DNA from: an uncultured Polaromonas sp.
GTDB taxonomy: Bacteria > Pseudomonadota > Gammaproteobacteria > Burkholderiales > Burkholderiaceae_C
DNA length: 64,000 nucleotides
Assembly: GCA_937863225.1 (NCBI GenBank)
Contig: CALMEI010000033.1
Span: forward strand, 1-64,000
Direction: 5' to 3'
Shown piece after piece: positions 19,886-28,518 of this stretch (its first letter is position 1; every line of letters begins with the position of its first letter). The position numbers and the translations under genes are program-made. The notes beneath the pieces are model-generated. The model saw only the letters and a program-made list of their open reading frames with translations, made no database searches and was not told where the DNA came from.

Positions 19886-20651
19886 TTCTAGGAAGTTGGT
19901 AATTGGATGAGCCCATCAAATCAACACCGCAAGCCAAGCCATCTAACCAGTCCAGCAACTGGCCAATTGCTTTACCTTTGAGTGGTGCACCATGTTGCGG
20001 AACAATCATGGCGATTTCTAATTCACGCACCATGCGTACCCACAGTTTAAGAACCTTATTGGTCACCATGTAACGTTTATGAAACGCCTCCATACCGTTT
20101 GGCATGACAGTCAAATCGGTGATGTATTCAGATGATGATGCACCACTGAGCATAGAGACGCCCAAATCCCCCGTGAACAATATTTTGCTAATGGGGTCAT
20201 AGAAGTGAAAGTTACCCTCTGCATGCATGAAATGAGCAGGTAGTAACCACAGCTCTGCCCTACCAAAACGCAACTTTAAACCCTCATCCGACACACCGAT
20301 GATGCGGTTTTCAGTTTTCCCAATTTTGCAAAAATGTGGCGCGAAACGAGCCCATAAAGAAGATATCACCAACTTGACTTTTGAAGATGTCATCCATCTG
20401 TCTAAAGATGCAATGATGTCAGGGTCAGCATGCGAAGCAATGATGTAATCAAGCTTATCCGGCGAAATATATTTGCGCATCGTTAAGCTCAATTCGTTGT
20501 AAGTCATGTTGCCGCCCGGGTCCATGATGACACCTTCGCCATGATCGACAATTAAAAACTGATTGGCTTGTACAGCACCTTCGCCCTCGTCCACCAAATC
20601 GGTAAACATGACACAACAGTGGTTGGGGTCTTTGTATAGTTCGATAGACAT
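19875..20651 (-). CDS. Oxygen-binding di-iron (ODP) family metallo-beta-lactamase-fold protein
   Basis: A 258-residue stand-alone MBL-fold protein of the flavodiiron/ODP type, without flavodoxin or rubredoxin domain. Predicted di-iron ligands are His74, Asp76 and Asp78 (SHADPDI), His143 (HFMHAEG), Asp162 (LFTGDLG) and His220 (VPQHGAP). Spacings of 64, 18 and 57 residues fit the ODP pattern. Flavodiiron proteins reduce O2 or NO; ODP members bind O2, some as sensors. The ATG at 20651 has AAGG seven bases upstream and yields a canonical N-terminus. A perfect FNR box lies 78-91 bp upstream of the start. The last codons and the stop come from a degenerate dispersed element. Confidence 0.82.
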   Translation of the reverse strand: MSIELYKDPNHCCVMFTDLVDEGEGAVQANQFLIVDHGEGVIMDPGGNMTYNELSLTMRKYISPDKLDYIIASHADPDIIASLDRWMTSSKVKLVISSLWARFAPHFCKIGKTENRIIGVSDEGLKLRFGRAELWLLPAHFMHAEGNFHFYDPISKILFTGDLGVSMLSGASSSEYITDLTVMPNGMEAFHKRYMVTNKVLKLWVRMVRELEIAMIVPQHGAPLKGKAIGQLLDWLDGLACGVDLMGSSNYQLPRSYI

Positions 20652-20728
20652 ATTGAGCCTTATTCTTAAGTTGTAATGTATCTTCGTTGATATAACTTGT
20701 AAACATCTTACTTCACGAAGTGATGAAC

Positions 20729-20742
20729 TTGATATCAATCAA
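20729..20742 (-). promoter_or_regulatory. Consensus FNR/ANR box upstream of the ODP gene
   Basis: TTGAT-ATCA-ATCAA matches the FNR consensus TTGAT-N4-ATCAA at all ten specified bases. Its centre is about 84 bp upstream of the start codon of the leftward ODP gene. A plausible -10 (TAAGAT on the minus strand, 20705-20710) would put the box about 38 bases before the transcript start. A short inverted repeat ACTTC-AC-GAAGT (20710-20721) lies between box and gene. Confidence 0.65.
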
Positions 20743-20856
20743 CACTGAATCAATTTTCCATTTATCGCGTGCTAATTTAGTACAAATCAAGCAACAAATA
20801 AACTTCGGAACAACCAATTGTCAGCTTTTGTTTGCAATATGCAGCTGAATAAAAAG

Positions 20857-21393
20857 TTAATCACCTTTGATAAAAGGCATCTCCCATTTCAGTTCGTACG
20901 TTTTGCTTACGTGTTCTATTTGAATGATGCGATCTATAAAATTGGGGCCATTTGTTGAAATAAAGTATTCCCCAGTCTGGGTTCGCTTTGGACCCAATAC
21001 ATTGTTGCTGAACATCGGCTTCAGTGCCAAATCCATTTCTTGTAATCCAGCACCCCAACTGTCTTCACTGTTGTTTTTTCTAACACCGACCATGGTACCT
21101 GCACCATTTCGCAGTCCCAACGCCATGCGTTTAACAGTAACTGGCTCACTGCTCATATTTCTGTATGTAATTTGGTAAAAATCAGTTTCATATTTTTCTG
21201 GGTCACGACTTGGTTTGGTATTGGGATTTTTTTGTCGCTTGCCGTTATAAACTTGTTCAATCACAAAAATTTCTTTGCCTGAACTGTCCAACGCCGCAAC
21301 TCGAATGGGGTCGCGTGCTTGAGCGATGATGGCGATCAAACTCAGCCCGAGAACAAACAAGAACTTGAAGTAAATTCGACTTGGTAAGCACAT
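20857..21393 (-). CDS. Secreted protein of unknown function
   Basis: A 178-residue protein with a signal peptide (FLFVLGLSLIAIIAQA, likely cleaved after AQA near residue 26). The mature part looks like a small beta-rich domain: FYQITYRNMSSEPVTVKRMA resembles the start of an immunoglobulin-like or FxLYD-type fold, but I cannot assign a family. A GAGGAGA ribosome-binding site precedes the ATG by seven bases, which supports the start. It lies just downstream of the metK terminator, so it is likely transcribed separately. Confidence 0.65.
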   Translation of the reverse strand: MCLPSRIYFKFLFVLGLSLIAIIAQARDPIRVAALDSSGKEIFVIEQVYNGKRQKNPNTKPSRDPEKYETDFYQITYRNMSSEPVTVKRMALGLRNGAGTMVGVRKNNSEDSWGAGLQEMDLALKPMFSNNVLGPKRTQTGEYFISTNGPNFIDRIIQIEHVSKTYELKWEMPFIKGD

Positions 21394-21443
21394 GGATTGT
21401 CTCCTCAGCTTTTAAGCTTAATGCATCAGTATCGCATTAAAAA

Positions 21444-21475
21444 AGCCGCCTGATTTTCATCTGGCGGCTTTTATT
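21444..21475 (-). terminator. Intrinsic terminator downstream of metK
   Basis: AGCCGCC ... GGCGGCT arms (21444-21450 and 21463-21469) with a 12-base loop. On the minus strand the stem is followed by a run of six T. It lies 18-50 bp after the metK stop codon. The plus-strand side also has TTT, so weak bidirectional action is possible. Confidence 0.85.
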
Positions 21476-21492
21476 TCTTTAGATGAATTGGA

Positions 21493-22677
21493 TTATTTCA
21501 AACCAGCAGAAGCACGCAATGCAGCTACTTTATCAGTCTTTTCCCAAGTGAACTCGGGCTCATCGCGACCGAAGTGGCCATAGGCGGCGGTCTTTTCGTA
21601 GATGGGACGCAGCAAATCCAGCATTTGGATGATCCCTTTTGGACGCAAATCAAAATGCTCTTGCACCAATGCTGACAATTTTTCGTCTGACATCACGCCT
21701 GTGCCTTCGGTGTACACCGTGACATTCATCGGCTTGGCCACACCAATGGCATACGCGACTTGAATTTGGCATTGTTTAGCCAAGCCAGCTGCCACAATGT
21801 TTTTTGCCACATAGCGAGCGGCATAAGCGGCAGAACGATCAACCTTGGAAGGGTCTTTACCACTGAATGCACCACCACCGTGTGGGCAAGCACCGCCATA
21901 CGTGTCCACAATGATTTTGCGACCTGTTAGACCGCAGTCACCTTGCGGTCCACCAACCACGAACCGTCCTGTTGGGTTGATCAGGTATTTGGTGTCTTTC
22001 AACCATTCTTTTGGCAACACAGGTTTGATGATTTCTTCAATGATGGCTTCGGTGAAAGAGGCCTTCATTTTGTGCTGCGTTTCAGATTGATCGGGGTCGT
22101 GTTGGCTAGAAAGCACCACCGTGTCGATGCCCACGGGCTTGCCATCGACATAACGCATGGTCACTTGGCTTTTTGCATCGGGACGCAGAAATGGCAAACG
22201 ACCGTCTTTACGCAATTGTGCTTGGCGCTCCACCAATCGGTGTGCATAGTAAATGGGTGCTGGCATCAAATCTGGGGTTTCGTCGCAAGCGTAACCAAAC
22301 ATCAAACCTTGGTCTCCTGCGCCGATGTTGAGGTGGTCGTCAGATGCGTGGTCCACACCTTGGGCGATGTCATTTGACTGTTTGTCATAAGCCACCAAAA
22401 CCGCACAGCCTTTGTAGTCAATGCCATATTCGGTATTGTCATAACCGATGCGTTTGATGGTATCGCGTGCAACTTGAATGTAGTCTACATGCGCATTGGT
22501 GGTGATTTCACCTGCCAAAACGACCAAACCGGTGTTGCATAAAGTTTCAGCAGCAACGCGGCTAAGCGGGTCTTGTTTGAAAATGGCGTCAAGAATAGCA
22601 TCTGAAATTTGATCAGACACTTTGTCTGGGTGGCCTTCGGATACGGATTCAGATGTAAATAAAAAATCGCTAGACAT
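21493..22677 (-). CDS. metK: S-adenosylmethionine synthetase
   Basis: Makes SAM from ATP and methionine. The 394-residue product contains [20 protein letters not shown] at the N-terminus, the [12 protein letters not shown] hexapeptide region that holds the ATP site, and the glycine-rich [20 protein letters not shown]-loop. The length fits the family. An in-frame ATG at 22689 adds four residues, but the ATG at 22677 has GGAG at a six-base spacing and gives the usual [10 protein letters not shown] start. It has a long structured leader and an intrinsic terminator, so it is probably monocistronic. It is divergent from the LpxL-type pair, as in other Comamonadaceae. Confidence 0.97.
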   Translation of the reverse strand: MSSDFLFTSESVSEGHPDKVSDQISDAILDAIFKQDPLSRVAAETLCNTGLVVLAGEITTNAHVDYIQVARDTIKRIGYDNTEYGIDYKGCAVLVAYDKQSNDIAQGVDHASDDHLNIGAGDQGLMFGYACDETPDLMPAPIYYAHRLVERQAQLRKDGRLPFLRPDAKSQVTMRYVDGKPVGIDTVVLSSQHDPDQSETQHKMKASFTEAIIEEIIKPVLPKEWLKDTKYLINPTGRFVVGGPQGDCGLTGRKIIVDTYGGACPHGGGAFSGKDPSKVDRSAAYAARYVAKNIVAAGLAKQCQIQVAYAIGVAKPMNVTVYTEGTGVMSDEKLSALVQEHFDLRPKGIIQMLDLLRPIYEKTAAYGHFGRDEPEFTWEKTDKVAALRASAGLK

Positions 22678-22805
22678 AAAAAACTCCAATAAAGTTAATG
22701 GACGCGTTGCCTAACTTTTTGGAGTGAGCCTCTTTGAGCTGTGGCGAACGCTTTAGCAGATATCTTTAACGTCGCCCTGCAAGTAGTTCAGTTAACTCAG
22801 CGACA
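22678..22805 (-). promoter_or_regulatory. Structured metK leader (candidate cis-regulatory RNA)
   Basis: With a candidate -10 at 22811-22816 (TAAAAT on the minus strand) the transcript would have a leader of about 128 bases. It can form an outer stem GTCGC/GCGAC (22771-22775 with 22800-22804) and a second stem with one bulge, GCGTT-GCC with GGC-G-AACGC (22704-22711 with 22743-22751), whose loop holds a smaller CTC-TTT-GAG hairpin. I cannot match it to a known SAM or SAH riboswitch class. Confidence 0.35.
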
Positions 22806-22853
22806 GGCGTATTTTATCAAATTTTGCAACTTTTTGCCTAGATAATTGAGGCA

Positions 22854-23732
22854 ATGATTTTCGTTTTCAAATGCTTCTCTTTTCTGCCTTTATGGCTGGC
22901 ACATCTGATCGGGTCCTTATTGGGCTGGCTGGTTTTTGCCTTGTCGCCTTCATACAGAAACAGGTTTTTGCAAAACAGCCAACAAGCCGGGTATTCATTT
23001 GCTGCCGTCAAGGGCGCAATACCCAGTGCGGGGCGCATGGTTGCAGAGCTACCTAAACTGTGGATGGGTACCAAAGGCAAATCTGAAGGGAAAGCTGAAG
23101 CACCTTTTCAATGCAATGATTTTGGTGTCATTGAGCAGGCATACGCCGCCGGCAAGGGCGTTATTTTTCTGACGCCGCACTTGGGTTGCTTTGAAATGAT
23201 TGGACAAGCTTGGGCGCAAACCTTTGGTGCGCATCATGGCCCATTTACCGTGCTGTTTCGACCAGCCCGCAAGGCTTGGATGAGCGATTTGGTGGCCAAC
23301 TCACGCAACCGTTTTGGTCTGGCGACTGTACCTACCAATTTGGCAGGTGTTCGCCAAATGATTAAAGCACTGCGCAAAGGTCAAGCCGTCGGTTTGTTGC
23401 CCGATCAAGTTCCGCCGGATGGTATGGGTGTTTGGGTGCCTTTTTTTGACAAAGATGCCTATTCCATGACTTTAGCAGCCCGTTTGCATGCGCAAACTGG
23501 CGCCACGGTATTGGTCGGTTGGGGCGAGCGATTACCGTGGGGTCGGGGCTTTGTGTTGCATTTTCGAACGCTGCACACTGATTGGAGCGATGACATCAAC
23601 ACCGCCGTCAAGCAAATGAACACCGAAATGGAAAATTTGATACGCAGCTGCCCCACACAGTTTTTGTGGGGTTATGGGCGCTACAAAACACCACGCAAAG
23701 AAAACCAGACCGCGGAGATGTTGAAAGAATGA
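22854..23732 (+). CDS. LpxL/HtrB-family lysophospholipid/lipid A acyltransferase (first of two)
   Basis: A 292-residue membrane-anchored acyltransferase. It has an N-terminal hydrophobic helix (residues ~8-30), the HX4E catalytic motif in TPHLGCFE, then RNRFGLATV, LLPDQVPPDGMGVWVPFF and the C-terminal PTQFLWGYGRYKTPR. These match late acyltransferases that add secondary acyl chains to lipid A at the inner membrane. Which acyl donor or position is used cannot be told. The next gene overlaps by four bases (ATGA), so the pair is translationally coupled. In many relatives such a pair is followed by dapF, which is absent here. Confidence 0.88.
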   Translation: MIFVFKCFSFLPLWLAHLIGSLLGWLVFALSPSYRNRFLQNSQQAGYSFAAVKGAIPSAGRMVAELPKLWMGTKGKSEGKAEAPFQCNDFGVIEQAYAAGKGVIFLTPHLGCFEMIGQAWAQTFGAHHGPFTVLFRPARKAWMSDLVANSRNRFGLATVPTNLAGVRQMIKALRKGQAVGLLPDQVPPDGMGVWVPFFDKDAYSMTLAARLHAQTGATVLVGWGERLPWGRGFVLHFRTLHTDWSDDINTAVKQMNTEMENLIRSCPTQFLWGYGRYKTPRKENQTAEMLKE

Positions 23733-24613
23733 ACGTACTGGGTATTGTTGGTGCGTACCTGGGCATTGGCTTCATTCGCCTTGTCGCCATGTTTCCATTG
23801 ACGTGGATTCGCGCGTTGGGTCAGGCATTCGGGATTTTGTTTTTCTATACCATTCGCTCGCGCCGACACATTGCGACAGTGAATTTGAAATTGTGTTTTC
23901 CAGCGTTAACAGATGCGCAGATTCAAAAATTGGTACGCGAACATTTTGTTTACTTCATGCAAGCTTTGTTGGACAGAAGCTGGCTGTGGCATGGTGCACC
24001 ACACGTCACATTGCAACGCTTAAAAATCACGGGTGCTGTCAATGAATTACAGAACGACGAACCTGTTGTCCTGTTTGTACCGCACTTTGTTGGCATGGAT
24101 GCTGGCAATACCGCTTTCACACAGCAAATACAGCGCAAACTCATCACCATTTACACCAATCAGTCCAACAAAACCATTGATGCTTGGATACTGAAACAGC
24201 GCGCACGTTTTGGCAATATCCGATTGTTTGGTCGCATTGCGGGTGTCAAAGAAATCATTGCGGCACTGCGCTCGGGTGAAATGTTGGGTATTTTGCCCGA
24301 CATGAATTTTGGTCCACAAGAATCCATTTTTGTGCCGTTTTATGGCATACCAACCTGCACCATCCCATCACTGCACCGTTTTTCTAGACTTGGGAAAGCC
24401 AAAGTAGTGCCAGTGATCAACCGCATGACCCAAGACGGCTATGAGATAGAAGTATTGCCTGCATGGCAGCATTTTCCGACCCAAGATATGGTGGCAGACA
24501 CCACCTTCATGAACCAGCAACTAGAGGGTTATATCGCCCGTATGCCGGCGCAATATTACTGGGTACACAAACGCTTTAAAAGCAGACCTGCCGGCGCACC
24601 CTCTGTTTATTGA
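23729..24613 (+). CDS. LpxL/HtrB-family lysophospholipid/lipid A acyltransferase (second of two)
   Basis: A 294-residue paralogue of the preceding gene. It has an N-terminal hydrophobic segment, the HX4D motif in PHFVGMDAG, RARFGNIRLFGR, GILPDMNFGPQESIFVPFYG and C-terminal PAQYYWVHKRFKSRP. It starts at the ATG that overlaps the upstream TGA (ATGA at 23729-23732). Together the two enzymes could place two secondary acyl chains on lipid A. Here the catalytic pair is His-Asp, the more common form, against His-Glu in the first copy. It converges on ccsB across a 121-bp gap holding a dispersed element. Confidence 0.88.
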   Translation: MNVLGIVGAYLGIGFIRLVAMFPLTWIRALGQAFGILFFYTIRSRRHIATVNLKLCFPALTDAQIQKLVREHFVYFMQALLDRSWLWHGAPHVTLQRLKITGAVNELQNDEPVVLFVPHFVGMDAGNTAFTQQIQRKLITIYTNQSNKTIDAWILKQRARFGNIRLFGRIAGVKEIIAALRSGEMLGILPDMNFGPQESIFVPFYGIPTCTIPSLHRFSRLGKAKVVPVINRMTQDGYEIEVLPAWQHFPTQDMVADTTFMNQQLEGYIARMPAQYYWVHKRFKSRPAGAPSVY

Positions 24614-24633
24614 GCGCAGTCGGATTCATGGTA

Positions 24634-24703
24634 TGCTATATATTTAATAGCACTATAGGCAATAAATACGCCGGATACAGGCCAATTTCTTATATATTTT
24701 TGT
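24634..24703 (+). repeat. Dispersed ~70-bp AT-rich element, copy 5
   Basis: Reads TGCTATATATTTAATAGC, ACTATAGGCAATAAATACGC, CGGATACAGGCCAATTTC and TTATATATTTTTGTC. It lies in the convergent gap between the second acyltransferase gene and ccsB, 20 bp from one stop codon and 31 bp from the other. Confidence 0.9.
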
Positions 24704-24734
24704 CTTATGGTCTGGTGTACAGCTGTCTGGCCAG

Positions 24735-26087
24735 TTACAAAGTGCCGTAGCTGTGCAGGCCGCTCAAAAACATATTCACACCCAAAAAGGCAAAACTTGT
24801 GATGGCCAAACCGACCAAAGCCCACCAGGCTGCAACTGTGCCACGCAGGCCTTTCATGAGACGCATGTGCAACCAAGCCGCATAGTTCAGCCACACGATC
24901 AGTGCCCACGTTTCTTTGGGGTCCCAGCTCCAATAGCCACCCCATGCCTCTGCCGCCCACAACGCGCCCAATACGGTGGCTATCGTGAAGAAGGCAAAAC
25001 CGACCGCGATGGCTTTGTACATCACATCGTCCATCACCTCAAAGCTGGGCAATTTGGCGGCAATTCGTTTGCGACCTAACAAAATACCACCCACAATCGC
25101 TGCTGATATAGCCAAATACCCTAGCCAATAACTGCCGCCAAATTCCAAAGTTTTTTGTCTGAACACCAATGGCATAAAGCACAAAATGACACCCAATAGC
25201 AAAAGCGGTGTGAGTTTGTACCAACGCGTTTCATTCGATTGCTGTTTGATCAAATAACCGAAAGCCACCATGGCGGACAAAGCGAATGTGCCGTAGCCAA
25301 TAAAGTTGGCCGGCACATGAATTTTCATCCACCAGCTTTTCAAAGCAGGTACCAAAGGTTGGATTTCATGTGCGCCGCGCACCACGCTGTACCAAACCAA
25401 AAAGCCAACAGCCGCACTGACCACCAACATCACAAATGCACCCAAAGAACGTGTGTTGTATTTCTCTTCAAAAAACAAATAGAACAAAGCCGTCATCCAG
25501 CAAAACATGACAAATACTTCATACAAGTTGCTCACGGGTATGTGTCCAATATCTGCACCCAACAGGTAACTTTCGTACCAGCGCACCATGGTGCCTATCA
25601 ATGCCATGGCCACAGCCACCCACGCCATGCGTGAGCCAATCATTTCCATGTTTTTGCTTTGCTTGTCGGCAAAGACTCCTATCCAATAGAAGATTGTGCT
25701 CATGAAAAACAGCACACTCATCCACAAAATAGCAGATTGACTGGATAAAAAATATTTCAACCAAAAAACGCTTTCCGCCCTTGCCAAACTGCCACCTTCT
25801 GCCGTTTGGTATGACCAAATTCCGAGCAAAGAAAAAGCGGTAACGGTCAGCATCAAGCCTTGCAAGGGTCGCCAAAACCAACCCAGCCAAATGGCAGATG
25901 GAATTGCTGCCAGCAAAATACCTTTTTCATACACATCCATTGCATGTGCATAGCGGTTAAACACATACAAACCACCCACAAGCACGCTGATGGCAAACAG
26001 CCAATCCCAAAGATTGCGTCGTGACCAGTTACTTTCGTTCAGTGAAATGGTTCTGTAACCATTGTTTTGAGGACTTGTTAAAGACAT
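24735..26087 (-). CDS. ccsB: Cytochrome c biogenesis protein CcsB/CcsA (ResC type)
   Basis: System II cytochrome c synthase subunit: a polytopic inner-membrane protein of about 450 residues that handles heme and attaches it to apocytochromes with ResB. The tryptophan-rich WWD-type motif AWGGYWSWDPKETW is near residues 375-390, with the conserved HMRLMKGLRG after it and conserved His residues in membrane segments. Multiple hydrophobic helices are evident. The ATG at 26087 is preferred over an upstream in-frame GTG (26102). It follows resB by 85 bp on the same strand. Naming of the two subunits differs between species (CcsA/CcsB/ResC). Confidence 0.92.
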   Translation of the reverse strand: MSLTSPQNNGYRTISLNESNWSRRNLWDWLFAISVLVGGLYVFNRYAHAMDVYEKGILLAAIPSAIWLGWFWRPLQGLMLTVTAFSLLGIWSYQTAEGGSLARAESVFWLKYFLSSQSAILWMSVLFFMSTIFYWIGVFADKQSKNMEMIGSRMAWVAVAMALIGTMVRWYESYLLGADIGHIPVSNLYEVFVMFCWMTALFYLFFEEKYNTRSLGAFVMLVVSAAVGFLVWYSVVRGAHEIQPLVPALKSWWMKIHVPANFIGYGTFALSAMVAFGYLIKQQSNETRWYKLTPLLLLGVILCFMPLVFRQKTLEFGGSYWLGYLAISAAIVGGILLGRKRIAAKLPSFEVMDDVMYKAIAVGFAFFTIATVLGALWAAEAWGGYWSWDPKETWALIVWLNYAAWLHMRLMKGLRGTVAAWWALVGLAITSFAFLGVNMFLSGLHSYGTL

Positions 26088-26172
26088 GTTTTGTGCTCTC
26101 ACTCGTTAAATGTACCGTGTTGGATTTAATTTGATTCAAATTGTTCCACGATGAAGCCGTTAATCCACTTGC

Positions 26173-28419
26173 TTATTTTGATTGGTTTGATGCAATAGGT
26201 TTGATGCCCAATAGCTGCTGCGCCAAATGCACGAATTCCTTGTCGCCATCCATGGTTTTGCGATTGCTTGACAGTGCCATTGTGGCGACAGATTGCGCAT
26301 TGTTTGACTGATCTTCAGATCGCAACCATATCCATAACCGACGCTCGCGGATATAGAGCATCGCAAATATGCCCAATATCAAAAAGGCACAACCTGCATA
26401 CACCACCATTTTGCCTGGTGTGCGTGTCACCTGAAACACACTGGCTTGCACTTGTTTGAAGTCTTTCAAAACAAAAGTCATGGGCGCTGGGTAGGCATAT
26501 GAGTCACTCAACGATAAAACGGTTTGCGTCATGAATGCTTGCGTCACATCGTTCAACTCCAATGGTTTCAAGCCCGTTTTTTCGCGCATGTATTGCGTGA
26601 GTTCAAACAAGGCGCCATTGAGAATGCGTATCAAAACCTCACCCGCTTTTTCGCGTTCTGCTTCTGGTACTTTGGCTTCTATGAAATCAGCAACAGCTTG
26701 CAAACCAGCGTTTGGCAGTGGTGAACCTGCCTTGATGTTGGGCTCAGCCCCTGCAAACAGACCAAGCGCCCGCGACGCTGACATTGCAAGTTGATTCACC
26801 ATCTCTGGTCGAGTTGGATCAGCCGATTTTTTTGCATACCTTTGTGCAGCCAGTTCTCGAATTTTGGGATCAGCCAATTCATTGCGAATGTTGATAAAGC
26901 CGTCTATGCCGCCTTTTTCATCGGCTGGAATGCGCAGGTAGCGAAATCCGTCTACCGGATTTTCTCTTACACCCATCAGCATCACTGGAATATCGGTGTC
27001 GGCGTCGCCCATTTTGACTGGTAACATGTAATTGTGAAACTCTTTGGCTTGGCCAGCCGCATCACGCAGCTTGTAGGTGATGCTAGGGCCCACGTTGCGA
27101 AGCGCTTTGTTGGTAACGGTTTTATTTGCTGCACCCAATTTTGAATCAATGGTTTCACGCAAATCCACTTTGCGCACATCAACCGATGAGTCGCTTTGTC
27201 CTGCGCCATTTTTACCAAAATTTTCAATATTAAATACGCGCAAAGCACTGAACTCAAGTGTCAACTTTTCGTTCGAAAGCTTCTCGTTAGAAGAGTTACT
27301 CGCACTTTCTTTAAACAATTGGGTTGAGCCACCAATGACGCCGTCTACTTCGAACGGTTTGCCGGCTGAAGTCATTGGCACAGCTGCAAGTTTGACAGCC
27401 GATCCGCCATCATCAAAACTGGATTGAAAGATCTCGATGCCGTTGTAATTGACGGGATGGTTGACTTCAACGCGTGCGGGTGTCTGTTTGCCCGTTTCTT
27501 TGTCGTGAATAATGATGTCGCTGGCAAATAATTTGGGCATGCCGGTTGAATAATGTTCCACCACAAACTTATTCAACTCGATTGAAAAAGGTAAATCTTG
27601 AATCAAAACACCATTACCTTGCGTCAATACGGCCGTGCTCGAACGGGCGCCTTCGGCAACCAGTAAATTCGCGCGGAATGTCGGATTGCTTGGACTCAAG
27701 CGATGCTCAGGTTTCACATCGGCTATTAATCCACCACCTTGGTAAGCTGTTTTTCCATTTAGCAACATTTGCGCACGCACGATTAAGTCACCATCGAGCA
27801 ATCCACCAATGCATATCAAAACAATGGCACTGTGCGCAGCGATGTAGCCCAGTTTGTTTGCACGTCCCGCTTTGGCGGCAACCATCCATCCTGAGACTTT
27901 GCCGTTCTCTACAACGGCGTTTCCGTTGGTGTTTGTTGATGCTTGGCGTTCTTGCAGCTTGACTTTCCAGCCACCGCTGGCGAGCATTTGCCCAATGCGT
28001 TTTGCTTCTTGTTCTGGGCTCAATGCCAACGATGCTTGTGCGTGATGGCCAAAAGACTTGAGACTTTGTTCGCGTATCCCTTCTTTAAACGCAGCCCAGT
28101 CCGCAACTATTTTGGGAATGTTTCTGATCACGCACAAACTGGTACTCACGACCAAAAATGCCAAGATGAGTATGAACCACCACGCACTGTAAACCCGGTT
28201 TAAACTTGCTGCGGTGAATACTTCTGCCCAGAAGGGACCAAATTGATTGATGTAATTGCCAAATGGTTCATTTTGCTTGAGCACTGTACCGATGATTGAC
28301 GCGATACAAATCACCGTTAACAGCGATATGGCAAACCGCATAGACGACAACAGCTCCACCAATGCCCTGACGGCATGTGAACCCGAATGCAAACGCAATC
28401 CATGAGTTGATGTTGACAT
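26173..28419 (-). CDS. resB: ResB-family cytochrome c biogenesis protein
   Basis: Partner of CcsB in system II cytochrome c maturation. The ~748-residue product has N-terminal membrane helices (residues ~26-45 and 70-90), a third near residue 190, a large periplasmic domain containing the conserved HPVNYNGIEIFQSSFDDGG segment, and a C-terminal membrane helix (VVYAGCAFLILGIFAMLY) followed by a short cytoplasmic tail. The length fits proteobacterial ResB. The start is set at the ATG (28419); an in-frame TTG eight codons earlier is less likely. It is preceded by a GC-rich hairpin after the cytochrome c4 gene. Confidence 0.92.
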   Translation of the reverse strand: MSTSTHGLRLHSGSHAVRALVELLSSMRFAISLLTVICIASIIGTVLKQNEPFGNYINQFGPFWAEVFTAASLNRVYSAWWFILILAFLVVSTSLCVIRNIPKIVADWAAFKEGIREQSLKSFGHHAQASLALSPEQEAKRIGQMLASGGWKVKLQERQASTNTNGNAVVENGKVSGWMVAAKAGRANKLGYIAAHSAIVLICIGGLLDGDLIVRAQMLLNGKTAYQGGGLIADVKPEHRLSPSNPTFRANLLVAEGARSSTAVLTQGNGVLIQDLPFSIELNKFVVEHYSTGMPKLFASDIIIHDKETGKQTPARVEVNHPVNYNGIEIFQSSFDDGGSAVKLAAVPMTSAGKPFEVDGVIGGSTQLFKESASNSSNEKLSNEKLTLEFSALRVFNIENFGKNGAGQSDSSVDVRKVDLRETIDSKLGAANKTVTNKALRNVGPSITYKLRDAAGQAKEFHNYMLPVKMGDADTDIPVMLMGVRENPVDGFRYLRIPADEKGGIDGFINIRNELADPKIRELAAQRYAKKSADPTRPEMVNQLAMSASRALGLFAGAEPNIKAGSPLPNAGLQAVADFIEAKVPEAEREKAGEVLIRILNGALFELTQYMREKTGLKPLELNDVTQAFMTQTVLSLSDSYAYPAPMTFVLKDFKQVQASVFQVTRTPGKMVVYAGCAFLILGIFAMLYIRERRLWIWLRSEDQSNNAQSVATMALSSNRKTMDGDKEFVHLAQQLLGIKPIASNQSK

Positions 28420-28446
28420 AGTTGAAGCCGAATTAAACAGCAATTA

Positions 28447-28484
28447 CCAATAACAAAGGCGGGCTACCTCGCGATAAGCCCGCC
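28447..28484 (-). terminator. GC-rich hairpin between cytochrome c4 and resB
   Basis: Perfect 8-bp arms GGCGGGCT (28458-28465) and AGCCCGCC (28477-28484) with an 11-base loop. On the minus strand the stem is followed by TTTGTTATTGG, a weak U-tract. It may be a partial terminator or an mRNA-stabilising hairpin that sets different levels of cytochrome c4 and ResB-CcsB. Confidence 0.6.
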
Positions 28485-28518
28485 TGTTCTAGGGTATTAC
28501 ACCAGTATTAAATTGATA

